Source: Thermoprotei archaeon ex4572_64
GTDB lineage: Archaea; Thermoproteota; Thermoprotei; Thermoproteales; Thermocladiaceae
Length of the DNA: 6,340 nt
Direction of reading: 5' to 3'
Assembly: GCA_002254895.1 (NCBI GenBank)
Contig: NJDF01000064.1
Coordinates: 1-6,340 of the forward strand
The translations under genes and the position numbers were made by a program. The notes beneath the pieces are model-generated. The model saw nothing but the letters and a program-made list of their open reading frames with translations, was not told the origin of the DNA and ran no database searches. Positions 1 to 5,713 of the stretch are shown piece by piece. Positions within the stretch are counted from its first letter, which is position 1. Each line of letters starts with the position of its first letter.

Positions 1-1
1 T

Positions 2-1621
2 TTATATGATGTTTCTGATAAGATTAAAGTAATACTCTTCAGACATGAGCAAGGTGCTATACATGCAGCTGATGCATATGCTAGAGTACTTAGAAGACCA
101 GGCATTACTATAGTTACTTCAGGACCAGGCGCTACGAACATATTTACAGGTCTTGCAAATGCATACATGGACTCCTCACCTGTAGTTGCAATTACAGGTC
201 AAGTACCTACAATAATGTTTGGTAAAGATGCTTTTCAAGAAACAGACATGACTGGCTCAACAATGACTGTAACTAAGTTTAACATTCTTGTTAGAGATGC
301 TAAAAAACTTGCACCAGCCTTCAAGACAGCCTACAAGATCTCTATCCATGGCAGGCCTGGACCAGTACTCATAGATGTTCCTAGAGATGTGCAGGATAGA
401 GATGTACCTGAGTGGAGTGGTGAAGAACTAGAAGTGCCTGGATTGTATAAGAACATTCCCGAACCAGATTTAACGCTTATAAGTATGGCTATTAAGCTAC
501 TTCTAGAAGCTGAAAGACCTGTAATTCTTGTTGGTGGTGGTGTTTATTGGAGTAATGCTACTGATGAAGTACTTAAACTTGCAGAAATGCTTCAAATACC
601 TATAGTAACTACCTTACCTGGAAAAAATGCCGTACCAAATAATCATCCATTAGTTATGGGTCCTGTAGGAATGCATGGTAGATTAGAAGCTGATGCAGCA
701 CTTGCAAATTCTGACCTAGTTCTTGCTTTAGGTACGAGATTCTCAGATAGAACTGTATGTAATTTTAAGGAATTTCAAAAAGATAGAAAAATAATTCACA
801 TAGATATTGATAAGAGTGAGATTGGTAAGAATGTCAAGCCAACAATAGGCATTGTTGGTGATGTTAAGAAAGCACTACAACTTATACTTAAACTCATACC
901 TAAAGCAATGGTTAAGAATGAACGTTTCCTAAATTGGTTAAGAAATATTAGAGAAACTTTTGAAAAACACGTTGATGAGCTTGGAAATAAAGTTCCAGGT
1001 TTTGCTCCCTGGAAAGTATTAAAGACTATTAGACAAGTAGCTCCACCTGACATAATAGTAACTACAGGTGTTGGTTCTCATCAAATGTGGTGTGAAATTC
1101 ATTGGCAAGTATGTATGCCTGGAACTTTCATAACAAGTGCTGGTCTTGGAACTATGGGTTTTGGATTACCAGCAGCTATTGGTGCAGCATTTGCAAAACC
1201 TAACACTCCCATTCTTGATATTGATGGTGATGGAAGTTTCCTCATGACCATGCAGAACCTAGCTGTTGTTAGAGAACATAACTTACCCATAATTGTGGTA
1301 ATATTTAACAATACAGCTCTCGGTTTGGTAAAGCAGTGGCAAACACATATATATGGAGGAAGAGTAATTGCTTCTGAATTTAGAAGAAATCCAGACTTTA
1401 CCAAACTTGCAGATGCCTTCAACATTGAAGGTACTAGACCTGAAAGTTATGAAGAATTAAAGATAAGTATTGAAAGAGCTATAAGAAGTAGAGAACCATT
1501 AATAATTGATGTAACGTTAAATACAGAATACGATATTGTGGTTCCTTGGGTAAAACCTGGACAATGGTTAATAAATGCACAACAACCAGTGGGTATGAAT
1601 GTCAATCTCGTATATTCTTAA
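2..1621 (+). CDS. ilvB: Acetolactate synthase (acetohydroxyacid synthase) catalytic subunit, 5'-truncated by window edge
   Basis: ThDP-dependent enzyme that condenses pyruvate with a second 2-oxoacid, the first common step of valine, leucine and isoleucine synthesis in the cytoplasm. The frame is open from base 2, so the ATG at 167 is internal. About 540 residues are visible. The catalytic Glu of the RHEQGA motif is visible residue 16 (codon 47-49); it normally lies near residue 47-49, so roughly 30 residues are missing. Further family marks are QVPT and DAFQE, GRPGPVLIDVPRDVQ, GMHG, the FAD-contact stretch GTRFSDR, GSHQMW, GLGTMGFGLPAAIGA, the ThDP/Mg motif GDG (1226-1234) ending in NN (1307-1312), and VKQWQ (Trp codon 1337-1339), typical of true acetolactate synthases. 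The C-terminal VVPWVKPGQ also fits. No small regulatory subunit (ilvN) or ilvC follows. The alternative, another ThDP carboligase, is less likely given the FAD-type and QW motifs. Confidence 0.88.
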   Translation, partial: LYDVSDKIKVILFRHEQGAIHAADAYARVLRRPGITIVTSGPGATNIFTGLANAYMDSSPVVAITGQVPTIMFGKDAFQETDMTGSTMTVTKFNILVRDAKKLAPAFKTAYKISIHGRPGPVLIDVPRDVQDRDVPEWSGEELEVPGLYKNIPEPDLTLISMAIKLLLEAERPVILVGGGVYWSNATDEVLKLAEMLQIPIVTTLPGKNAVPNNHPLVMGPVGMHGRLEADAALANSDLVLALGTRFSDRTVCNFKEFQKDRKIIHIDIDKSEIGKNVKPTIGIVGDVKKALQLILKLIPKAMVKNERFLNWLRNIRETFEKHVDELGNKVPGFAPWKVLKTIRQVAPPDIIVTTGVGSHQMWCEIHWQVCMPGTFITSAGLGTMGFGLPAAIGAAFAKPNTPILDIDGDGSFLMTMQNLAVVREHNLPIIVVIFNNTALGLVKQWQTHIYGGRVIASEFRRNPDFTKLADAFNIEGTRPESYEELKISIERAIRSREPLIIDVTLNTEYDIVVPWVKPGQWLINAQQPVGMNVNLVYS

Positions 1622-1633
1622 AACAATAGTAAC

Positions 1634-1660
1634 TAATGATTTAGATTCATTAACTAGTTA
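1634..1660. repeat. Short inverted repeats just after the ilvB stop
   Basis: Two adjacent dyads are visible. TAATGA (1634-1639) and TCATTA (1647-1652) can pair around a 7-base loop, and TAACTAGTTA (1651-1660) is a perfect 10-base palindrome sharing two bases with the first. They begin 13 bases after the stop codon, so a role in transcript 3'-end formation is possible. However, no T-run follows on the + strand, and archaeal termination relies mainly on T-runs. Function is therefore unassigned; dyads this short are common in AT-rich DNA. Confidence 0.4.
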
Positions 1661-1668
1661 GAGAAATT

Positions 1669-1810
1669 ATGGTAATGGAGTGTTAAGCATAAAGACTATC
1701 CCAGAAGATCTGAAGATGATGTTTCATGGATAGTTAGAAAAATTGAGAAGATGTATGAAATTGTAAGTAAGAAATTTACACAAATTGAAGAAACAGTACT
1801 TATCAGTTAA
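1669..1810 (+). pseudogene. Doubtful small or degenerate ORF, start and body out of frame
   Basis: I do not recognise this. Frame 2 is open for 44 codons, 1676-1807, with stop TAA at 1808-1810. It reads as a plausible hydrophilic peptide (DYPRRSEDDVSWIV then RKIEKMYEIV) with the AGA/ATA codon style of the neighbours. It has no ATG, GTG or TTG near its 5' end; the only in-frame ATG (in KMYE) would leave 19 residues. ATGs at 1669 and 1675 lie in frame 1 and hit a stop at 1684. Skipping one base near 1681 would join them into a peptide of about 46 residues. Its end overlaps the stop codon of the convergent gene by two bases. It could be a remnant of a small gene, or chance. Confidence 0.25.
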
Positions 1811-3009
1811 GTAAGTCTCTTAAAGAAGTGTAATTCATATTCTCTAAAAATTTCAGAATGAACAATATAGCACAAATCTTTAATTAAAATTTCAGGATAT
1901 GCATAACCTACTTGCCAAATATTTTCATGAAAAGCATATACTCTACCTTCCCTAATAGCTTTAAGTACTTCTAGTCTTGGTTCTTCTTTAAGAATATCAT
2001 CTATCGATTCTACAAGATATGACGAGTATATTAGAATATCAGTCTTATTTGCTAATGAAATTACAACTTCAAGATCAACTTTAGAAACATTTTCATAAAG
2101 ATAAATTCCACTACACGTTCTTATTAAATCATGAACATAACTACCTGGTCTAGGTGTCCAAACAATACCTCTATAAATTATAAACCATGCAATACCTGGC
2201 CTACACTTAACTTCACTCAACTTTCTTCTAATATTTTCAACCTCACTCACTATCTTATTGAATAATTTTGATACTTTCTCATCAAGGTTAAAAAATGATG
2301 CTAAAAATTTTATCCATTCAAAACGTCCAAGAAATGTACTTTCCATCCACTCATTATCAACAACGTAAGGTATTTTCAACTCTTCAAGTTTTTGAATAAG
2401 CTTAACACTAGGTTCATAACCCGGAATGGTGTATATGACTACTAAGTCTGGCTTTAATGTTATTAATTTCTCATAATCTGGAGAGTCTGCATAACCAATA
2501 TCAATAATAGTACCATTTTCAATTAGTTTCTTAATTTCAGGAATATACCATCTATATCTTTGACCCCAAGCAATAGCTACAACTTTTCTTAACAAACCTA
2601 GATTATACTCTCTATCTATTCTCCAAATAAGTGCAACCTGCGTTGATGAGAAGAGTACAATCTTTTCAGTAGGAATTTTAATAACAACATCTGGCCTATA
2701 CTTACTTATGAAGTATTGAGTAAGACTTACACTTAAATTCTTAGGTATGAGTAGTATTGTTCTATTTAAAGCATCTCTAACAATCTTAACAGGACCATCA
2801 CATTTTATTGAGAATAATTTTGCATACTTAACTTCAGGACAGTATGTTGGTTTTGTAAAAATAAATTCAAGATTACTTAATCTCTGATTAATAATCTTAA
2901 CTTCCTTATAGAGTTCTGACAATGTTGAAAAATACATGTAAGTACTTACAGATACAATAATGATTGCTATAATTGAAAGTATTAGAGCAAGTACATCTAT
3001 TTTTCTCAC
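1807..3009 (-). CDS. Membrane-anchored ABC-type substrate-binding protein, iron(III)/cobalamin family (Peripla_BP_2-like)
   Basis: Extracellular binding protein of the BtuF/FepB/FhuD type (COG0614-like), which captures a metal chelate, cobalamin or similar ligand for import. The 400 residues comprise a short basic N-terminus (MRK), one hydrophobic segment at about 5-27 that looks like an uncleaved anchor, a spacer to about 113, lobe 1 at about 115-215 (EKIVLFSS, then DYEKLITLKPDLVVIYT), a long linking helix at about 226-270 (GRFEWIKFLASFFNLDEKVS), and lobe 2 at about 272-390 with the typical REGRVYAF and YPEILIKDL near the end. Five N-x-S/T sequons (N82, N91, N165, N307, N321) fit an exposed, glycosylated location. 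The start is GTG at 3009; it alone keeps the anchor, and the TATA box lies 28 bases upstream, fitting a leaderless mRNA. No permease or ATPase gene is adjacent, so the ligand cannot be named. Codon use matches the neighbours. Confidence 0.82.
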   Translation of the reverse strand: MRKIDVLALILSIIAIIIVSVSTYMYFSTLSELYKEVKIINQRLSNLEFIFTKPTYCPEVKYAKLFSIKCDGPVKIVRDALNRTILLIPKNLSVSLTQYFISKYRPDVVIKIPTEKIVLFSSTQVALIWRIDREYNLGLLRKVVAIAWGQRYRWYIPEIKKLIENGTIIDIGYADSPDYEKLITLKPDLVVIYTIPGYEPSVKLIQKLEELKIPYVVDNEWMESTFLGRFEWIKFLASFFNLDEKVSKLFNKIVSEVENIRRKLSEVKCRPGIAWFIIYRGIVWTPRPGSYVHDLIRTCSGIYLYENVSKVDLEVVISLANKTDILIYSSYLVESIDDILKEEPRLEVLKAIREGRVYAFHENIWQVGYAYPEILIKDLCYIVHSEIFREYELHFFKRLT

Positions 3010-3014
3010 AATTC

Positions 3015-3034
3015 TGTAGGATAACTATCCTACA
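3015..3034. promoter_or_regulatory. Perfect inverted repeat, candidate operator for the substrate-binding protein gene
   Basis: TGTAGGATA (3015-3023) and TATCCTACA (3026-3034) are exact reverse complements separated by two bases, giving a 20-base dyad. It abuts the TATA box at 3034-3041 and ends six bases before the GTG start at 3009, so it covers the stretch between TATA and the expected transcription start. A dimeric repressor here would block polymerase loading. The TAGG...CCTA half-sites recall operators of DtxR/IdeR/MntR-type metalloregulators, but the spacing is 8 bases rather than the 9 of the classic DtxR site, so that assignment is inference. The gene behind it, an iron/cobalamin-type binding protein, makes metal or cofactor control plausible. 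Confidence 0.6.
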
Positions 3035-3041
3035 TATATAT
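3034..3041 (-). promoter_or_regulatory. TATA box of the substrate-binding protein gene, possibly shared with the divergent gene
   Basis: The eight bases ATATATAT are self-complementary. On the - strand their centre is 28 bases before the GTG at 3009, so a start site about 25 bases downstream falls near 3012 and the mRNA would be essentially leaderless, as is common in crenarchaea. On the + strand the same element lies 34 bases before the ATG at 3072, so it could also serve the divergent gene with a leader of about 9 bases. The + strand reading is less sure. Confidence 0.55.
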
Positions 3042-3075
3042 CGCTCTACTGGTGAATTATTTTCTCTCTATATGA

Positions 3076-3084
3076 CTTATAAAG
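3076..3084. promoter_or_regulatory. Second TATA-like element in the divergent promoter region
   Basis: CTTATAAAG resembles an archaeal TATA box on either strand. Used on the - strand it would start transcription near 3055 and give the binding-protein gene a leader of about 46 bases containing the 3015-3034 dyad. Used on the + strand it would start near 3105, downstream of the ATG at 3072 and close to the frame change. It also lies inside the short ATG-started frame (codons T-Y-K-E), so it may simply be coding sequence. Confidence 0.25.
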
Positions 3085-3106
3085 AGTTATATTATCTGTT
3101 AAGTAT

Positions 3107-3113
3107 TTTAAAG
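3107..3113 (+). other. In-phase TTTAAAG slippery heptamer at the frame change
   Basis: In the frame set by the ATG at 3072 the codons here are ATT, TTA, AAG, so the heptamer is read T-TTA-AAG. This matches the X-XXY-YYZ pattern for -1 slippage in the correct phase. After slippage the frame continues TTT-AAA-GAA, the main open frame of the gene. A small dyad, TAGCT (3129-3133) and AGCTA (3136-3140), lies 16 bases downstream, but its two-base gap makes it a poor stimulatory hairpin. Function is unproven. Confidence 0.3.
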
Positions 3114-3451
3114 AATTTATACTTAACTTAGCTTTAGCTAGAAATTACGTTAAAAGTCATTTCATAATTATTCTAGACTACTTAAAAGATAAACATAAAC
3201 AAGTTAGTGATAAGTATGTTAAGTTTATTAAAGACTTATGTCTTGATTATGTTCTTGCCGATAATGAATCTGCAGATATAAAAGCTGCAAAAGTTTGTAG
3301 AGAATTTATAGATAAGGGGTTGAAAGCAATTGTTTTAAGTAGAGATTACGATCCATTACAGATAATTGATGAAATACTACAACCAGTAAAGATTAGTGAA
3401 AAATCGTGGATTGTAAGGTTAGTAAGAATAGATAGAGAATGTGTTGATAAT

Positions 3452-3466
3452 TTACTTAATAAGTAA
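3452..3466. repeat. Short inverted repeat between convergent genes
   Basis: TTACTT (3452-3457) and AAGTAA (3461-3466) form a 6-base dyad with a 3-base gap. It sits at the very end of the + strand gene, sharing its stop codon, two bases from the stop of the convergent dph6-like gene. A three-T stretch follows on the + strand. It could mark a weak bidirectional transcript end, but the arms are AT-rich and short. Confidence 0.3.
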
Positions 3467-3468
3467 TT

Positions 3469-4154
3469 TCACTTAGGTGTAAGTTCAATATCTTCAATTA
3501 CTAATCTCCAAGAGTACTCACTTAACTTAACAACTCTACTTTTCTTAATATTTAAGACCTTCTTAAATAGTGGTGCATCTATAACTAGTGTCTCTGCTTC
3601 ACCACCTTCAAATGCTGGATTAAAGCCGTAAGTTCTAGCTAACCTTATAATCTCTTCAACATCTCGTCTCGTAATTACCTTACCTAAATATTCTGGTGAG
3701 AGACCATAAACGTTAATAGCAGTGATAATTATCTTAAATCCATAATCTACAAGTTCAATCATGTACCTTTCCTGATCTTTACGCCAAAGTGGTGAGTATG
3801 TTTTTAATTCAAGCTCATGAGCTATAACGTTTATGTTCATTCTTTGATAATCTGAAAGTAAAGCACCAGTAACAATACCTTCAATACCATACCTATCAAT
3901 AGCCTCTTTCAAAGCTCTCTTAAGGTCATTTAATTCTTCATCTCTCTTACCTGAAGTTTCGATAAGAATTTGAGGTAAGTTTAAAGCTTCTGATTGAAGT
4001 TTAGTTACTTCAATTGTAGGAACATGAAACATCCACGAATCATCACGTCTCGCTTTTAAGGTTATAGACAAGCTATTTCAAAACCCTTACTGTAGGCCCA
4101 ATGTAGTGCGTATGTGGAGTCTTTACCACCTGAAAATAAAGCACCAAGCTTCAT
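3469..4154 (-). pseudogene. dph6: Diphthine--ammonia ligase (Dph6, ATP_bind_4 family), frameshifted after the PP-loop
   Basis: Family role: ATP-dependent amidation of diphthine on the histidine of translation elongation factor 2, the last step of diphthamide synthesis. The ATG at 4154 opens 30 residues with the PP-loop [13 protein letters not shown] (motif residues 8-13), then a stop at 4064-4062. The body continues in the -1 frame: [21 protein letters not shown] (about 101-105), SPLWRKDQ, INVYGLS, and EGGEAETLVIDAPLF (about 183-189), all family hallmarks. One added base between CT (4067-4066) and ATA (4065) restores about 228 residues, the usual archaeal length. The TTG at 4071 could start the body alone, but that product lacks the nucleotide-binding loop. 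GTGAG at 4163-4167, 8 bases before the ATG, is a modest Shine-Dalgarno match. Family identity is sure; whether the break is real or a sequence error is not. Confidence 0.85.
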
Positions 4155-4340
4155 AAACTTCTCTCACTATCTACTCAACCACCTCTCTTTCATTAATGAA
4201 GTTTCTCTCATGCTTTTCCCTTAGTGAGTACGTATTGTCACTATTTCTTCACAATCTGTTACGTCATTTCTATAATGTTAATTTCATCTTCAACATCAAG
4301 TACTAATTAGCTACTTAAGATTACTTAATTCATATTGAAA
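4155..4340 (-). other. Region without an intact gene; three short coding-like pieces in three frames
   Basis: This lies between the VWA gene stop and the dph6 ATG. On the - strand, 4306-4262 reads LVLDVEDEINIIEMT, then a stop. In a second frame, 4268-4224 reads NDVTDCEEIVTIRTH, then a stop. In a third, the stretch ending at the stop 4173-4171 reads SLREKHERNFINEREVVE. Each takes over where the last ends, which is what a small acidic gene with two frame breaks would look like. I see no clear start or known family. It could equally be untranslated leader. The TATA-like CATTATAG at about 4271-4278 (- strand) is far upstream for dph6. Confidence 0.3.
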
Positions 4341-5711
4341 CTATATACTCTTTAGTACTTCCTTAGCCTCTTTAACATCTAGATTTCTAATCTTTAATGT
4401 TGATACGTACTTCTCAATTACTTGATTATCATTACCTACAAGTATTGTCTTGAAATCTCTATACGTCTTTTTAGCTTCAATTAGTGTTTCTGGATTTACG
4501 TAATCATCTTCACCGTCAGTGATGAGTATTAATCTGTATGTTCTTAGTTTAGGAATTTCCTTAGCATCCTGAATAGCTGTTCTAATAGCTGTTGTTATGC
4601 TTGTACCTCCAAGAGGAGTTAAGGTTAGTAAGGTCTTAATTATGGTTTTCTTATCTTTAATTAATTCGTGTGCTTGTCTATCAAAATATCTAACAACGAT
4701 TTTACCACCTTTTAATGCAAGTACAAGTGCTATTGATGTAGCCCACACAATCTTACTTAATGAACCAACTTCATGAGGTACCTTGTTAGATACTGTATAG
4801 AACATAGAGCCGCTCTTATCGATGAGGAGGTAAAGTTTTGGCTTAGTATCTAGTCTTCTCTCTCTTACAGTTAAATTACTAGTACCTAACTTATATGCGA
4901 AGAATGCTTTTGAATACTTAATCAACGCTTGTTCACTTGGTGTAGTATCTCTAAACTCGTCAATACTTCTCATCTTTTTAACACCTTCAGGAATACCCTT
5001 ACCTTCAGATACCTCTTCAAAGATCTCATATTCACGTTTAATACCACTTACAAGCTTGATGAGAGATCTCAACATATTCATGAGCTTTACTCTTTCAGAA
5101 TCTTCTTCAGTATTTAGTAGTAGTTCAGCAACTTCATGACCAACAGAAGCACCTAGTAGAGATTTTACTCTACTAACCATCTCATCAATACCTTTCAGAT
5201 TACCAATATTTATTGAAAGTTGAGTTTTAACTTCCTGTTCAAGTAGTCTAAATTCAAGTGGTGAAGAACTTAATCCATGCTCTTGACTATCTCTCTCACT
5301 GCTTGACTTGTCACTTCTAGGTTTAGGTATGTTACTCTCTAAAGCATCTTTCAGTATTTCATTCCTCTCAACTTTAGTGAGCATATTGATGTAGACTCTT
5401 ATGACCTTAGTGGCCATTATTCTTGAAAATTTACTATTAAGTTTTGTTATCTTAGATACTTCTCTGTATTCTGGACTATTAATGTATGTAGATACGATCA
5501 TGTACCATAGCTTCTCCTTAATGGATTTTAGACTTGATGGATTTTTAAGTATAGGTGTTCTGTAATGTATGTAGAATGAATCTGCAAGAACTTCAGGATC
5601 AAGTTTATCGGTCTTAGCTATAAATCTTCTTCTAGCTTCAATAACTACTTCTCTAGCTCTAAATATGGTTAGTAAGTCTCCATAATCAACATTTGCTAAA
5701 ACACCTGGCAT
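4341..5711 (-). CDS. VWA-domain protein, partner of a MoxR-type AAA+ ATPase (CoxE/ViaA-like)
   Basis: The 456 residues fall into a mostly helical N-terminal part (1-125), a polar Ser-rich linker at about 129-151 (PKPRSDKSSSERDS), a second helical part (about 152-285), and a C-terminal von Willebrand factor A domain (about 290-456). The metal-ion-dependent adhesion site is complete: DKSGS with D298, S300 and S302, then GGTS with T370, then TDGED with D399. Proteins of this type (ViaA, CoxE, the VWA partner in Acidianus two-tailed virus) work with a MoxR ATPase as cytoplasmic adaptors that present substrates for remodelling or metal-centre assembly; that role here is inferred from family and context. 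The ATG at 5711 lies 2 bases after the upstream stop, with GAGAGGT (5716-5722) as Shine-Dalgarno, so translation is probably coupled. No signal peptide is visible. The cellular substrate is unknown. Confidence 0.85.
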   Translation of the reverse strand: MPGVLANVDYGDLLTIFRAREVVIEARRRFIAKTDKLDPEVLADSFYIHYRTPILKNPSSLKSIKEKLWYMIVSTYINSPEYREVSKITKLNSKFSRIMATKVIRVYINMLTKVERNEILKDALESNIPKPRSDKSSSERDSQEHGLSSSPLEFRLLEQEVKTQLSINIGNLKGIDEMVSRVKSLLGASVGHEVAELLLNTEEDSERVKLMNMLRSLIKLVSGIKREYEIFEEVSEGKGIPEGVKKMRSIDEFRDTTPSEQALIKYSKAFFAYKLGTSNLTVRERRLDTKPKLYLLIDKSGSMFYTVSNKVPHEVGSLSKIVWATSIALVLALKGGKIVVRYFDRQAHELIKDKKTIIKTLLTLTPLGGTSITTAIRTAIQDAKEIPKLRTYRLILITDGEDDYVNPETLIEAKKTYRDFKTILVGNDNQVIEKYVSTLKIRNLDVKEAKEVLKSI

Positions 5712-5713
5712 CT

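Larger units (their letters stand above)
3072..3466 (+). pseudogene. Small gene with a -1 frame discontinuity; possible PIN/FEN-like nuclease-fold protein
   Basis: An ATG at 3072 opens MTYKELYYLLSI and then runs to a stop at 3129-3131. The main open frame, 3083-3463 with TAA at 3464-3466, is offset by -1 and has no ATG, GTG or TTG near its 5' end. Joining them at 3107-3113 gives about 131 residues: helical N-terminal half (KEFILNLALARNYVK, LDYLKDKHKQVSDKYVKF), then DYVLADNESADIKAAKV, AIVLSRDYDPLQIIDEI and a basic C-terminus ending DNLLNK. The spacing of acidic residues (DNESAD, then SRDYDPL) recalls the second half of PIN/FEN-type nuclease folds, but I do not recognise the family and this is weak. 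It may be a one-base deletion in the TTTT run, a sequence error, or a recoded gene. It is divergent from the binding-protein gene and converges with dph6 two bases later. Confidence 0.55.

Noticed and set aside
796..1425. Open frames of 85 and 108 codons on the - strand within the ilvB-like gene
   Set aside because: They lie opposite strongly conserved acetolactate synthase motifs, show no recognisable domain and have no promoter or ribosome-binding site. They are frame shadows.
1634..1660. Inverted repeats after ilvB as a rho-independent type terminator
   Set aside because: No T-run follows, the stem is only six AT-rich pairs, and archaea mostly terminate at T-rich tracts without hairpins. 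Kept only as a repeat.
4062..4075. Programmed frameshifting at the dph6 break
   Set aside because: The sequence around the junction (GCT TGT CTA TAA in the first frame) has no X-XXY-YYZ heptamer or long homopolymer, so an indel or sequence error fits better.
4196..4306. 36-codon + strand open frame (starts MKFLSCFSLS) in the region between the VWA and dph6 genes
   Set aside because: No ribosome-binding site or promoter is placed for it. The hydrophobic composition is what results from reading an acidic, AT-rich stretch backwards. A run this short is expected by chance.
4929..5117. 62-codon + strand open frame opposite the VWA gene
   Set aside because: It is antisense to a well-supported VWA protein gene, with composition typical of a shadow and no initiation signals.
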